Shown: positions 54,778-64,000 of the stretch, piece after piece
How the letters are laid out: every line of letters starts with the position of its first letter
How positions within the stretch are numbered: position 1 is the first letter of the stretch
Source: Amborella trichopoda
Taxonomy: Eukaryota; Streptophyta; Magnoliopsida; Amborellales; Amborellaceae
Assembly (NCBI RefSeq): GCF_000471905.2
Contig: NW_006499776.1
Coordinates: 2,676,650 to 2,740,649 of the forward strand
Length of the DNA: 64,000 nucleotides
Reading direction: 5' to 3'
Notes under the pieces: generated by a model
Told to the model about the DNA's origin: nothing
The model's database searches: none
What the model saw: only the letters and a program-made list of their open reading frames with translations
Position numbers and translations under genes: made by a program

Positions 54778-56043
54778 GTAATTTCCCCCAAACATGAGTT
54801 GATGATCAAAAGTAACCCTAATTGTTAAAAATTAAGATTAAATTTAATTAAAAGCTTAAAAAATAGGGTACAAAATGATAGATTTGCCCCTCCCTAACAA
54901 TTCGTTGAATTTCAAAACAGTCCTTGTATTGCCCTAGAACTTATGTGATCTTGCATGGCTGATCCAAGGTTGTTCTGATACCCGGTTGATTGTAACATGA
55001 TTGTTTTCTTATAGGGCTCGGCAAGGCGATCGATTTGATACCAACTTCAAGCTATGGATCATGTCTTTAGTGCACGATCATGTGACTTGAAATTTGAATG
55101 GATTTTGAAACTACGGATCGATAGTGTACTCGTTCGTTGATGTTTTTTGATGAGTTCTTCTCTAAATTACGCTGAGCATGTTGTTACGATCACGGGGCAA
55201 CAAATGCAACTCGATCCGTGCTCGAACGAATATTTTGCAACTTTGGAATTTTGGCCGCAGTCTGGATTTCGGTGACATAACTTGCATTTTCTTCGTTGGC
55301 TTTGTGTACAGAATCCGACCGTCCATCACATACGGAGTTTGGGTCAATGATAGCTCAAGACCTTATGCACATGATGGAATTACTCTCTCAACGATCAGGA
55401 TCGTAGACAGCGTGATTTGGCCGCTCGAGCGAGGTAGGATGCTGTTGAATTTCTTGCACTTTCTTCATAGATCATGAACTTCTTTCTAGCTTTGCTTCAT
55501 GCTCGGGTGTCCTCATGGGGCATGCCACATATCGAATCGCTCGTCTTGACTAGACAAACATGCTCACTAAATTTGAGCTCAATCTGACTTGGGATTGGTG
55601 AGATATGAGCATCGAAATTCTCTGCTCATGACTGTCTCTTCCATGGTGTGGAGTTGCAGAGTGGCCGCACGGGAATAGTGTCCGGGCCCTCCTGTTTCAC
55701 TCTTTTGTCAATAACTTCTTCCTAGAGTTTCTGTTCGATGTAAAATTTGACCCTAAGCGGTTTTGGATCGTGCTGGATCCAATAGTATTGGTCTCACAAC
55801 GATCTGAGACACCTAAAATGTAGCGGTCGTTTTAGGGTGTAAGAGGCCGATTCTGCTGGAACTGTTTCTTAGTCTGCACTGCCTTAGACATGTTGAATTA
55901 TGACAAAACTTGGCAGGAGAATTTTGAGAGACCTTATGAAGATCTTGGCCAATTCCAAGGCTATTTTGTGAGTGTCAAAATTTTCATTGTTTGTTAGGCT
56001 TTATTGAGAGGGGGCCTCATGTTGATGAAAATGCCTTCCAATA

Positions 56044-56048
56044 GGGGT
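56044..56048. repeat. Right target-site duplication of E4 (GGGGT)
   Basis: Perfect copy of 42768-42772. The sequence to the right continues the E3 gag (GGGGTACCCGGTTATATGAT against GGGGTACCTGATTGTATGAC in E2). Confidence 0.85.
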
Positions 56049-56935
56049 ACCCGGTTATATGATTGTTGTTGTTTGCCTGCCTAAGGTGATTTCACTTTGC
56101 CTACCCCTTTGGAGAGGTCCAAATTTTGAGAGGTAGCCATCTTTGGATCACTGACGGTGACGACTGCGTTGATTAGCCCTTTTTGTTGATTGCCTTGGGC
56201 ATTGGTTCTTGGGCTCCCATTGCCCCGGTTGTTTCCTACGCTTGCGAACTATTGTCGTGACCTTCCATGGTGGCGTGACAAGCTTCCTATTCGAACCGAC
56301 TTAGACATCAGCTCTAACATGGAGGTCGGATTTGAGGCCTCAGCATGAAGAGCAATCTCAGGTCGCATGTTTTGCACACAGGTTTGAATTGCTTCCTTCT
56401 CAAGCATGGGGTTAGGATGGCGAGCAGTGAAATCCCTCCATCTTGTTATGAATTGATCCACGGGCAGTTTGGTTCCTGAATCAAGGTGAGAAGCTCGATG
56501 GTTTGGACCTCTCTCTTGACCTCATAGAAGCGCTGGTGGAACAGTTTCTCCATTTTCTCCTTAGTATGTACTTAATTCGGGGGAAGCCGAGCATACCACT
56601 GCAAAGCCAAGCACACCACTGAAGAGCCGGGCCATCAAGGGTTTCAAAAAATTGACGGAGGAGGAGTCTTCCATCAGCTTTTGTTTCTCAACATGCCTCT
56701 TGGAAATGCGCAATATGCTGGTGCGAGGATTTTTTACCATCGAATAGGGGAAGCTTCCCTTTTTTGTAGTCCAAGGGAAACGAAACCTAATCAATGTTGG
56801 AGGGTTACAGCTTTTTGTAAAGCGTTGTACCTTGTATACCCAGGATTTGTCTGTTCATTAGGCTATGGCTTACCATGGCATCGATCTCTGCCTATGAGAT
56901 GGGGTGAAGGATGGAATTGTCCTGTGAGGTAGGAG
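56049..56935 (-). pseudogene. E3 gag N-terminal and capsid part
   Basis: Open pieces are 56249-56461 (MDQFITRWRDFTARHPNP, VQNMRPEIALHAEASNP, the classic plant gag core) and 56561-56794 (frameshifted, covering the KKGSFPYSMVK region). A 21-bp stretch at about 56583-56625 (CATACCACTG / CACACCACTG) is tandemly doubled. It continues after E4 at 42772. Confidence 0.8.
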
Positions 56936-57448
56936 GTGGAGGCTGCCTTGGAGCTGCATCATCAGAGTGATGGGAGTCGGCCTCACGATGGAACCCGAGG
57001 TGGCGAAGGAATGTGGGGGGGACAATTAGGGCGACCCACAAAATCAACGACAACTTCCTTGCCTTTTGCAGAAAGGGATTGGGCAGCCTTTCGGTGTACC
57101 TTGGCAATACGACTGACAAGTGACTTGCCGGTGACAGGATGCATGTTGTGAGTGGCAAAAGAAGTGCTACCAATGCAGAGTGCTTTGGTGGGGGTTCCAC
57201 CAGAGCTAGGAAATGGGGAGTTAGGGACTTTTAAGTCCCTTCTCACAGCTATCCAGGTTAAGACCTGGGAGCTAGACACTGGGTCTTTGGTTAGAAGGAA
57301 AGTTGGGAACATCTCCGGACACTCATGAATGCGGGGATGAGAAAATCCCTGATCCAAATAAATGGGTTAAAAAACCCAGAAGCCACATGAGTGTAGAAAA
57401 AAAAAGGAGAGACTAGCCAAACAAGGACGATCCGACAAAGGGGTAGTA
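56936..57448 (-). pseudogene. E3 gag-upstream region and leader
   Basis: The frame 56983-57357 (124 codons) reads HPVTGKSLVSRIAKVHRKAA and CPPHIPSPPRVPS. It joins directly to the gag start (HHSDDAAPRQPPPPTSQD), so the long Pro-rich stretch found in E2 and E1 is missing here. The part next to the primer site is leader. Confidence 0.6.
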
Positions 57449-57469
57449 AGTCCCCAGTGGATTTGCCAA
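57449..57469 (-). other. Primer binding site of E3
   Basis: The minus strand reads TTGGCAAATCCACTGGGGAC, with two or three changes from the E2 site. Confidence 0.7.
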
Positions 57470-58204
57470 GTTGGTTAGGTGTCTCAATCTCACCTTCCTG
57501 ATCAAGATGACCTGGTAGCACGTATCTCAGGTTTCAGGGGAACCTGGGACTTGAGACCGCTCCCTCAAGAACCTTGTTACAAAACAAGGGTAGGTATATC
57601 AATCGATGAGAGAGGAATTTAATATGAAGTGGGGACACACCTCACCTAGGTCCGTGACTCACTTGGGCACTCTCTTAAATCGTGTCGAAAAGCCCCCCAT
57701 TCTTACAACTGGTTCAAAATCGCCTCCCTTGACCTGTACTCTCCGGTTTTGCACTCACACACACACGGTTAATTTATAAGACAAGTGGGCCGAGGGAACC
57801 ACCTTGTCTTTAGGCAAATACACACATGCATGCGCATTCAAGGAAGAAAGGGAAGGAATGAGATGAAGATTGGGATGATAAGAGGAGAAGGAAGAAATAG
57901 AATGGAGGGAAGAGAAGAAAAGAAAGAGAATTTTAACCAGGTGGCTAGAATGACACAAGAATTTTAACCAGGTGGCGAGAATGACACAGTAGCTTGATCA
58001 GTATGGTGATTGACATGTGTAGTAGCAAGACGAGCATGGAAACTCAGATCGGCACGACAATAATACTACTCAATGACAAGACCAACACCGATCAGCCCGA
58101 CACAATGGCTAACTTGTCGTGATAGCAAGATGGGCACGGTAACTCAAACTGGCATTGTGAAAATACTGCTCGATGACGAGACTACCATGACAGTGCTAAT
58201 CTTA

Positions 58205-58545
58205 GCATTCCTTGGTTAAACGAAAGAGGAAGAACGGAAGAAGAGAGAGAAGAAAGGAGGAAGAGAGAGAAAAGATAAGAGAGAAAAGAGAAGAGAGAAA
58301 GAGAAATAAGAAGAGAGAAGAGCGAAGAGAGAAGAGAAGAAAAGAGAGACGAGAGCGAAGAGAGAAAAAAGAAAAGAGAGATTAGAAGAATAGAGAAAGA
58401 AGAGAGAAAAAAGGAAGAGAGGAGATAGATTGGAAAAACAGAGAGAAAGGAGCGAGAGAGAGAAGAAAGAAGAGAGAGAAGGAAGAAGAAAGAAGAGAGA
58501 GAAAAAAAGAGAGAAGAAAGAAGAAAGGAAGAAGAGAGAGAAATG
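58205..58545. repeat. Long polypurine stretch in E3 LTR
   Basis: Over 300 bases of nearly pure A/G (GAGAGAAGA-type) on the plus strand. It forms the CT-rich leader in the sense direction. Further purine runs follow at 59140-59540. Confidence 0.85.
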
Positions 58546-59470
58546 GGCAAGAAGCATGGACGTCGATGGGGTTCCGTCGTCCATGACAGAGGAGAGAGAA
58601 GAAAGATAGAAGCATGGACAGTGATGGGGTTCCACTGTCCATGATAGATGAGAGAGAGGGTAAGAGCATAGACGGTGATGGATCTCGCCATCCCAGACAA
58701 AAGAGAGGGTAAGAAAGAGAGAATATGGATGACTATAAGCTCTGCCATCCTTGATCGGAGAGAGAAAGAAGGAAAGTGAAAACATAAATGGCGTTAGGTT
58801 CCATCATCCATGACGAGAGAGAGAGAGAGTCAAGGAAGAGAATAAAAGACATGCACGACGATAGGTATTACCACATGTGTCAGAAAGGACTCGGACATGA
58901 CCCGGCCCGCCACTCGGGAAAGGGCCCTATTCAATGTCCTAATCAGGGAATAGGGACGAAATGTCGCCGGCGACGATGGACATCACTGTGCACGATAGGA
59001 GGGAAAGGAACTTAGACAAAGGCTTAGCCCGCCACTCGGGTTAAGGCCCAGCTCACTATGCACGTTCCAAAGATAAGAAAAGATGGAGGATGTCATGCTC
59101 GGAGATGGGCATCATTGTGCATGGTTGGAGAGGAGAGAGGAAAAAACAAAGAGAGAAAGAAAGACAGAGAAGAGGAAAAAGTATAGTGAGGGATAGGAAA
59201 GAGAGAGAAGGAAGGCCAAGGGGAAGTAGAGATAGAAAAGGAAAGAGAAAGACAAAGAATAAGAAAGAGCAGGAATGAGAGAGGAAAGAGAATAAGTAGA
59301 ACAAAGGAAAATAAGGGAAGAGAGACATGCATGGTAGCGTCTACTGTCGTGTATGTTGAGAGTGAAGAGAGAGACAGAAAGAGAAAGAGAGCGAAATAAA
59401 GAGAAGTGGAAGAAAGCGAGAGAGAGACACGCATGGCGATGGTTACTACCGTGTGTGTTTGAGGAAGGCA
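58545..59470 (-). repeat. Hairpin units in E3 LTR leader
   Basis: Spaced units with inverted arms: GCATGGACGTCGATGGGG-TTCCGTCGTCCATG (58553), GCATGGACAGTGATGGGG-TTCCACTGTCCATG (58612), and weaker ones at 58668, 59326 and 59432. The arms of the first two differ, yet each pairs with its own partner. The sequence is unlike the E2 units, but the layout is the same. Confidence 0.8.
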
Positions 59471-59676
59471 AGAGAGAGACAGAGAAAAAAAAGAAGAGGG
59501 AGAAAGAAAGAAGAGGAGAATAAGAGAGGAGGAGGGATAAAGTTACCTTCATCAAGGTGTACTAGACTTTTTATTCTCTCTCCTATCTTTCTCTTAGACA
59601 TTCCCACAATTTTAATGTAAAACTCTCAAATTTTATTCATGAGATTGAAGCCCTTTACTATTAGGTTTTGCATGTA

Positions 59677-59684
59677 TTTATAAA
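59677..59684 (-). promoter_or_regulatory. TATA box of E3 LTR
   Basis: The minus strand reads TTTATAAATACATG, followed by the CT-rich leader. Confidence 0.6.
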
Positions 59685-60648
59685 CTTGGGCCCAAAACAT
59701 GGGTGGATGCCCAAATTTTGACCTAATTGATTATAATTACAATTTATTTGAATTAAATAAAATCTAAAAATTTGCACAAAATGATGGTTTTACCCCTGCC
59801 CAATAATTCATAAAATTCCAAAACAGTCCCCACTGCTGCCCTAGAACGCCTGTGATATTCCATGCATGATTCGGGGTTGATCCGACTCCCATTTTACAAA
59901 AGATGATTACATTCTCATTGAAATTGGCATGACGATCGCTTTGGTACCAACTTCGGCCCATGGATCGTGTTTTTAAGCCACGATCATGTGACTTTAAATT
60001 TCCACGAATCTTGAGAACATTGTATCTATAGTGCACTCATTTATTGATATTTTTTTTGTGATTTCTTCACTGATTTGTTTTGATCATGCCATCACGATCG
60101 TGTTACAACAAACACAGATAGATTTTGTGCCCGGACAAAGATTTTGCCATCTTGGGTTTTTGGCCGGAATATTGAATTCTTATGGCTGCAATTTACATCA
60201 ACTTTATCGGCTTCGCACGTGAAATCTTACCGTTCATCATGTACAAAGTTTGGCCCAGATGTAGCTTCAGACCTTACGCACGCAATGGATTTGGTTTCCC
60301 ATTTATTTGTTGTGCGAGTGTCATGCTACAACTGCTCGAGTGAGATGCGTCGTTGTTGAATTTTCTGCAACTTTCGCCACAAATGGTCACCTTCTCACTA
60401 GATTTTCTCCTCGATTGGGCATTTTCACTGGTTATATCACATATCAAAATTCTCATCTTGATGAGACGAACACGCTCGCAAAATTTGAGCTTGATCTGAC
60501 TCCAAACTAGTGAGATATGAGTTTTCAAAGTTGCTACTCATGACTATGCGAACCAGTCTCATTTAATGGAAATTAGTGTAGGGAGGCCGCACGAGAATAT
60601 CGTGTGGCCTACTTCTTTTTAATGTTTCATCCATAACTTTGTCTTGAG

Positions 60649-60960
60649 AGACCTTGAAAAGGTGTTCGAGTGATTACACTTGCACCAGCTCAAAATGAAC
60701 CCGCTAAAGTGCGCTTTTGGCGTGCGTTCAGGTATGTTCTTAGGGTTTATTATTGGACACCAAGGGCTTGAAGTTCAGCCAATCAAGATCAAGGCAATCC
60801 AAGAAATTCCATCACCAACTACACTGCAGGAACTGTTCTCTCTTCAAGGGCAGCTGACATACATCGCAGGTTCATCTCAAACCTCTCAGGTCACTGTAAA
60901 CCCTCTACGCACCTATTAAAGAAAGATACCCCATTCATCTGGGATGAAGCATGTCAGGCA
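60649..60960 (+). pseudogene. E5 RT C-terminal part
   Basis: The frame 60680-60919 has MHQLKMNPLKCAFGVRSG, GLEVQPIKIKAIQEIP and LQELFSLQGQLTYIAGS, matching E2 15130-14890. Everything up to and including the catalytic motif is missing. Confidence 0.85.
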
Positions 60961-61340
60961 GCCCTTGATGACATCAAGCATTATTTACTCAATCCTCCAG
61001 TACTCTCCACCTCGATAAGGGGAAGAGCTCTTATCCTGTATGTGACAGCTCTAGATGAGTCGCTTGGGGCATTGTTGGCGCAGAACAATGACGAAGGAAA
61101 AAAGACCACACTGTACTATCTCGACCGCAAGATGCAAGGGGCTAAGAAGAATTATCCCCTATAGAAAAGATGTGCTTGGCCCTAATCTTCACAGTCAAAA
61201 ACTTTGTCACTACTTGCTCGGTCATGAAGTGAAACTTATACTAAAAGTAGATCTTGTAAAGTTTTTCATGATACGCCCATGCCTGTCTGGATGTCTTGCT
61301 AAGTGGGCATTATTCCTGATGGAATTTGACGCACATATGT
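60961..61340 (+). pseudogene. E5 RNase H (Ty3 type)
   Basis: ILYVTALDESLGALLAQNN and LYYLDRKMQ are readable. A frameshift and a stop near 61160 break the PIEK motif, and CHYLLGHEVKLILKVD follows in another frame (61055-61531). Confidence 0.8.
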
Positions 61341-61359
61341 CCCTCAAAATTCCATCAAG

Positions 61360-61990
61360 GGCCAAGCCTTGGTTGATTTTCTCGCAGCACACCCCGTATC
61401 GGCAGAATCTCCTTTATCAAGTGACCTCCCTGATGAAGAAGTATTCTGCGCAGAGCTTGCTCACACGTGGGAAATGTACTTCAACGGAGCCTTCCAATCT
61501 GATCGAGGAGGTGCCAAGGTGGTATTCCTGACTCCAAAAGGAGGAGTACTGCCACTTTCCTTCTCTCGCCGAGGCCGGTTCCAATAACAAAGCAGAATAT
61601 CGGGCCCTTATAATTGGATTGGAGATAACCTTTTATCTAGACTTGGAGCAGCTCAAGATCTATGGCGACTATGAGTTGGCTATTCGATACCTCAAGGGAA
61701 TATATGACATAAGAAAAGACACTCTCAAGCCTTATCATGTTACTGCAAAATCACATAGGGCCCAGTTTGAGGATGTAACCTTGAGTCACATCCCCAGGAG
61801 GCTAAATTCACAGATTGACACACATGTAAAACTCAAGGCTACAATTCAATTATCCTCATCAAGACCCACGCTTGTCTGGGTGGCAGAGTGGAGACACATT
61901 GAACAGAGAATCGAGGTAGACGCGGATGATGACATAAATCTCCCGAGTGCCCTCCTTACCCATTCAAAGCACTTCTATCAGCTATAGAAG
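61360..61990 (+). pseudogene. E5 second RNase H (archaeal-type)
   Basis: The frame 61369-61587 has VDFLAAHPVSAESPLSSDLP and WEMYFNGAFQSD, in which the first catalytic Asp (YFDGA) is Asn. The frame 61619-61987 has IYGDYELAIRYLKGIYD and HIPRRLNSQID, with the two later Asp kept. A frameshift at about 61590 separates them. The spacer to integrase ends at a stop near 61987. Confidence 0.85.
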
Positions 61991-62029
61991 TTATTAAGAC
62001 GGAACATGAAATGGCAAGGAGTTAAGGAA

Positions 62030-63322
62030 TTAAGGTTTAAAGCCAGGAACCAGAGTTCTTCGACCCAACATGCTCGAAAATTGAATAGGTAGAAGATTGG
62101 AGAGAGCCCATCACTAATTCTCTAAGACATGGTATACTTCCGGAGGACTCTGCCGAGCAGAGGAGCGTGGGTCGAATGTCTACCAAGTATACCCTCCTTG
62201 AAGGAGAGGCTCTCTTCATATGGTCATTTGATGGCATTCTTCTTAGATGTGCGGATGCACAAGAAGCAAATAAGGTCCTGAAAGTACACTCAGGCATCTG
62301 CGGATTGCATCAATCCAGTCCCAAGCTCTAGGAATGGACATGCAGATTGGGGTACTATTGGGCTTCGATGATTATTGATTCCTTAAACTATGTTAAGAAG
62401 TGCCAGGTGTGCCAAATCCATTCAAGCCTTGTTCACCAGTCTCCAGAGCACTTACACCCTACAGTGGCATCATTGCCCTTCTCACAAGGGGGGATGGACA
62501 TGGTAGGGTCTATTGACCATTCTTCGGCAATGAGTCATATCTTTATTCTAGCTGCAATAGATTACTTTTCTAAGTGGACTGAAGCAGTCCCCTATAAGCA
62601 AGTTCTTGGGGCCATAGTAGCTAATTTCGTGCAACATCACATCATATATCGGTTCGGAGTTCCTAACCGGATTATATCGGATAATGGTCCTAAGTTTAAA
62701 AGTCATCACATTGATCACTTAGTTAATCAGTTTGGTTTCGAGTGGAGGTACTGAACTATGTACCACCCTCGAGCCAACGAATTAGCTGAGGCCTTCAATA
62801 AGACCCTATGCAACATTTTAAAGAAATCAATATCAAAGATGAAGAAGAACTTGCATGAGAAGCTTCTTGAAGCCTTGTGGGCTTATCTCACCATCAAAGG
62901 AAATGCCACCGATTCCACTCCTTACTCCCTAGTCTATGGGGTGAAGCAGTTTTACCTCTTGAAGTTCAAATCCCTTCGCCACGTGTCGTTATACATCAAG
63001 GACTAACCGAAGATGAGAGAGTCAAACTTCGGTTTCAAGAATTGGATGCACTCAATGAAAAAAGGTTAGAGGCTCAGCATAAAATCGAGCTCAATCAAGG
63101 GAGAATGAAGAGGGCTTTTGACAAGTCAGTCAAGGTCTGCTTATTAGCCTGTGACGATCTAGTTCTAGCCTTCAAAAGGACTATTGTTATGCATGGCCGG
63201 CGTAAAGGGAAGTTTGAGCCCAAATGGGAAGGTCCCTTTATAGTTAAGAAAGTTTTACCAAATGGAACCTACATACTGGCACGTCCTGATGGAGAGGAGG
63301 CAATGCCCCCTATCAATGGGTA
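62030..63322 (+). pseudogene. E5 integrase, nearly intact core
   Basis: Remains of the zinc-binding region lie at 62030-62340 (HSGICGLHQSSPKL and, later, CQVCQIH). The core in 62347-62754 has GMDMVGSID, AIDYFSKWTEA and IISDNGPKF. A single TGA (62752-62754, where sister copies have a Ser codon) interrupts it, and 62758-63006 continues in the same frame with MYHPRANELAEAFNKTL. All three catalytic acidic residues are present. A frameshift near 62940 leads into the C-terminal frame 62877-63323, with EVQIPSPRVVIHQGLTEDER to MPPING. It is the best-preserved integrase in the window. Confidence 0.9.
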
Positions 63323-63412
63323 ATACCTAAAGAAATACTACCCATGATGCATACTCAAGAAAAGAGACTCAATGCAAAGCAAGCAAGAAAGTCCAAACAA
63401 AGCTTAACTCTT

Positions 63413-63418
63413 TTTATT
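63413..63418 (-). terminator. Poly(A) signal of the antisense unit (E5)
   Basis: The minus strand reads GCAATAAAAAG, identical to the E2 signal, about 90 bases beyond the integrase stop. Confidence 0.55.
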
Positions 63419-63439
63419 GCATTATAAGGGAATACAAGT

Positions 63440-63750
63440 TACAGTCGAAAGCCCATTATTAGGGAACTTACAAATCTCTTGCATCTGAGGAAAAGAGAAT
63501 AGTTGACACTCTCAGTGTTGCTCTTACATCTGAGGAAAAGAGAACAGTTGACACTCGCAATTTTGTTCTTGCATCTAAGGATAAGAGGACAGTTACAGGC
63601 CAAAAAGAAATGCCCTTGTCATGAAAAATAAGCAAAACCACTTGCAAGAAGATGGTTACAGGCTAAAAAGCAACACCCTCAGCATGAAGAAGAAACCACT
63701 TGAGAGTCAACTTCAATTCATCTGCTGGATGTTTTCAAAGAGGATGGTTA
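63440..63750 (+). repeat. Short repeats downstream of pol (E5)
   Basis: Repeats of two kinds: TTGCATCTGAGGAAAAGAG(A) with ACAGTTGACACT (63478-63600), and AGGATGGTTACAGGC (63640-63760) with GAAGAAGCAAACCACTTG-like words. Related copies are at 28080-28230 (E1), 12120-12340 (E2) and 50660-50850 (E4). They would lie in the 3' part of the antisense transcript. Confidence 0.6.
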
Positions 63751-63990
63751 CAGGCCATAAGAAGAAGCCAATCGTTTCTGAGTTAGCTTCAATTCATCTG
63801 ACGAGTATATCAAATATACAAAGTAGACTTCTCTGGCAAGGAACTGACCTATGATGGAGAGTATACCCTGTTCACAGTGAATGCCCTTCCATAAAACAAC
63901 ATGGACTTCACTATTGTGCTGGAGGACTTGGCTTCCAATGGGCATCATAAGCCAGGCCTTACTATTGGTCCCTACCGTTTGCCTACCCAA
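63748..63990 (-). pseudogene. asORF of E5, 80 aa, unknown function
   Basis: An open minus-strand frame with MPIGSQVLQHNSEVHVV, WKGIHCEQG and LSIIGQFLAREVYFVYL, aligning with the E2 frame 11769-12080 over about 65 residues with roughly half identical. The N-terminal RQTVGTNSKAWLM aligns with E3. The start is uncertain because the frame may extend beyond the window. No known domain is recognised. Confidence 0.5.
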
Positions 63991-64000
63991 GTCAGCGTCT

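Larger units (their letters stand above)
42773..56043 (-). mobile_element. E4: complete-ended 13.3 kb element nested in gag of E3
   Basis: On the minus strand: 5' LTR 56043-53447, primer site, gag-upstream region, a fragment of the second RNase H, integrase (52129-50982), antisense unit, tandem array, 46-bp repeat array, polypurine tract and 3' LTR 45496-42773. It is flanked by a perfect 5-bp duplication GGGGT. gag, RT and the first RNase H are missing between about 52600 and 52604, so it depended on other elements at least at the end of its life. It is unclear whether the deletion came before or after insertion. Confidence 0.9.
53447..56043 (-). repeat. E4 5' LTR (2.6 kb)
   Basis: The minus strand starts TATTGGAAGG (TG mutated to TA) and ends CACTTAACCA. 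TATA is at 54769-54777. By eye it is about 85-90% like the 3' LTR. It lacks about 40 bases near its 3' end (between GTTAAGTGCATG and the hairpin) that the 3' LTR has. Confidence 0.9.
38008..60648 (-). mobile_element. E3: outer Tat/Ogre-like element interrupted by E4
   Basis: On the minus strand: 5' LTR (60648-57472, its U3 start lost), primer site, gag-upstream region and gag (57400-56044), then E4, then the rest of gag (42772-42090), linker, proline-rich segment, integrase C-terminus (to about 40691), antisense unit, tandem array and a truncated 3' end at 38008 with no 3' LTR. Joining the two gag parts across E4 restores the order seen in E2. Confidence 0.8.
57472..60648 (-). repeat. E3 5' LTR, U3 end truncated
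   Basis: The minus strand ends CACCTAACCA at 57472. It contains inverted repeats in U5 (57528-57585), a very purine-rich stretch on the plus strand (58205-59540), hairpin units (58545-59470) and a TATA box (59677-59684). U3 aligns with E2 as far as the ATAACTTTGTCTTG-GAG point (about 60645), where it abuts the RT of E5. The missing piece is about 340 bases judged by E2. The long minus-strand frames 58182-58785 and 59056-59555 are low-complexity Ser/Leu/Phe runs from CT-rich sequence. Confidence 0.85.
60649..64000 (+). mobile_element. E5: truncated Tat/Ogre-like pol fragment and 3' region
   Basis: It begins inside RT, after the catalytic YVDD, and runs through RNase H, the second RNase H, integrase and the start of the 3' region with the antisense frame, leaving the window at the right. 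The left end abuts the truncated E3 LTR within a GAGAG overlap, so a deletion joined two elements. Confidence 0.85.

Noticed and set aside
58182..58785. Two overlapping 188-189-codon minus-strand frames, Ser/Leu/Phe-rich, like a membrane protein
   Set aside because: Produced by the CT-rich LTR leader. Composition explains the hydrophobic pattern, and sister LTRs give different frames.

Overview
This is nuclear DNA from a plant, probably a flowering plant with a large, repeat-rich genome. I found no host gene, tRNA or rRNA. Practically every base belongs to one extended family of very long Ty3/gypsy LTR retrotransposons of the Tat/Ogre type. The evidence is the domain order (gag, RT, RNase H, a second archaeal-type RNase H, integrase), LTRs of about 2.6-3.2 kb, tRNA-Arg-like primer sites, and a hypervariable tandem-repeat region between pol and the 3' LTR. 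All coding regions are broken, so they are annotated as pseudogenes. By eye, LTR copies are about 80-90% alike, so the insertions are not recent.

Layout. E1 is a + strand element. Its 5' LTR runs off the left edge (1-2684), its interior is 2685-4120 plus 23305-32681, and its right LTR is 32682-35399. E2 is a complete 19.2 kb - strand element (4121-23304) inserted in E1 and flanked by TACAC/TGCAC. Behind the right LTR of E1 a second primer site and gag follow (35400-37741, E1b), ending in an LTR scrap (37742-38003). E3 is a - strand element (38008-42772 and 56044-60648) whose gag is split by E4, a 13.3 kb - strand element (42773-56043) with a perfect GGGGT target duplication. E5 is a + strand pol fragment (60649-64000) joined directly to the truncated LTR of E3.

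State of the coding regions. E2 keeps all domains but is frameshifted. E1 has lost RT through most of the second RNase H, E4 has lost gag and RT, and in E3 a proline-rich segment sits where RT to integrase core should be. No aspartic protease motif was seen between gag and RT in the three copies that preserve that interval.

Most interesting signal. Between pol and the tandem repeats, four elements carry on the strand opposite to pol a TATA box, a shared block just downstream, remains of a common open frame, and a poly(A)-signal-like sequence close to the 3' end of pol, spanning 1.3-1.5 kb. A fifth element, cut by the window edge, shows the open frame and the signal. This looks like an antisense gene carried by the family. 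Arrays of small hairpins with related core sequences occur both in the LTR leader and in this antisense unit, so sense and antisense RNAs could pair. A 725 bp run of N (8552-9276) lies in the 3' region of E2.
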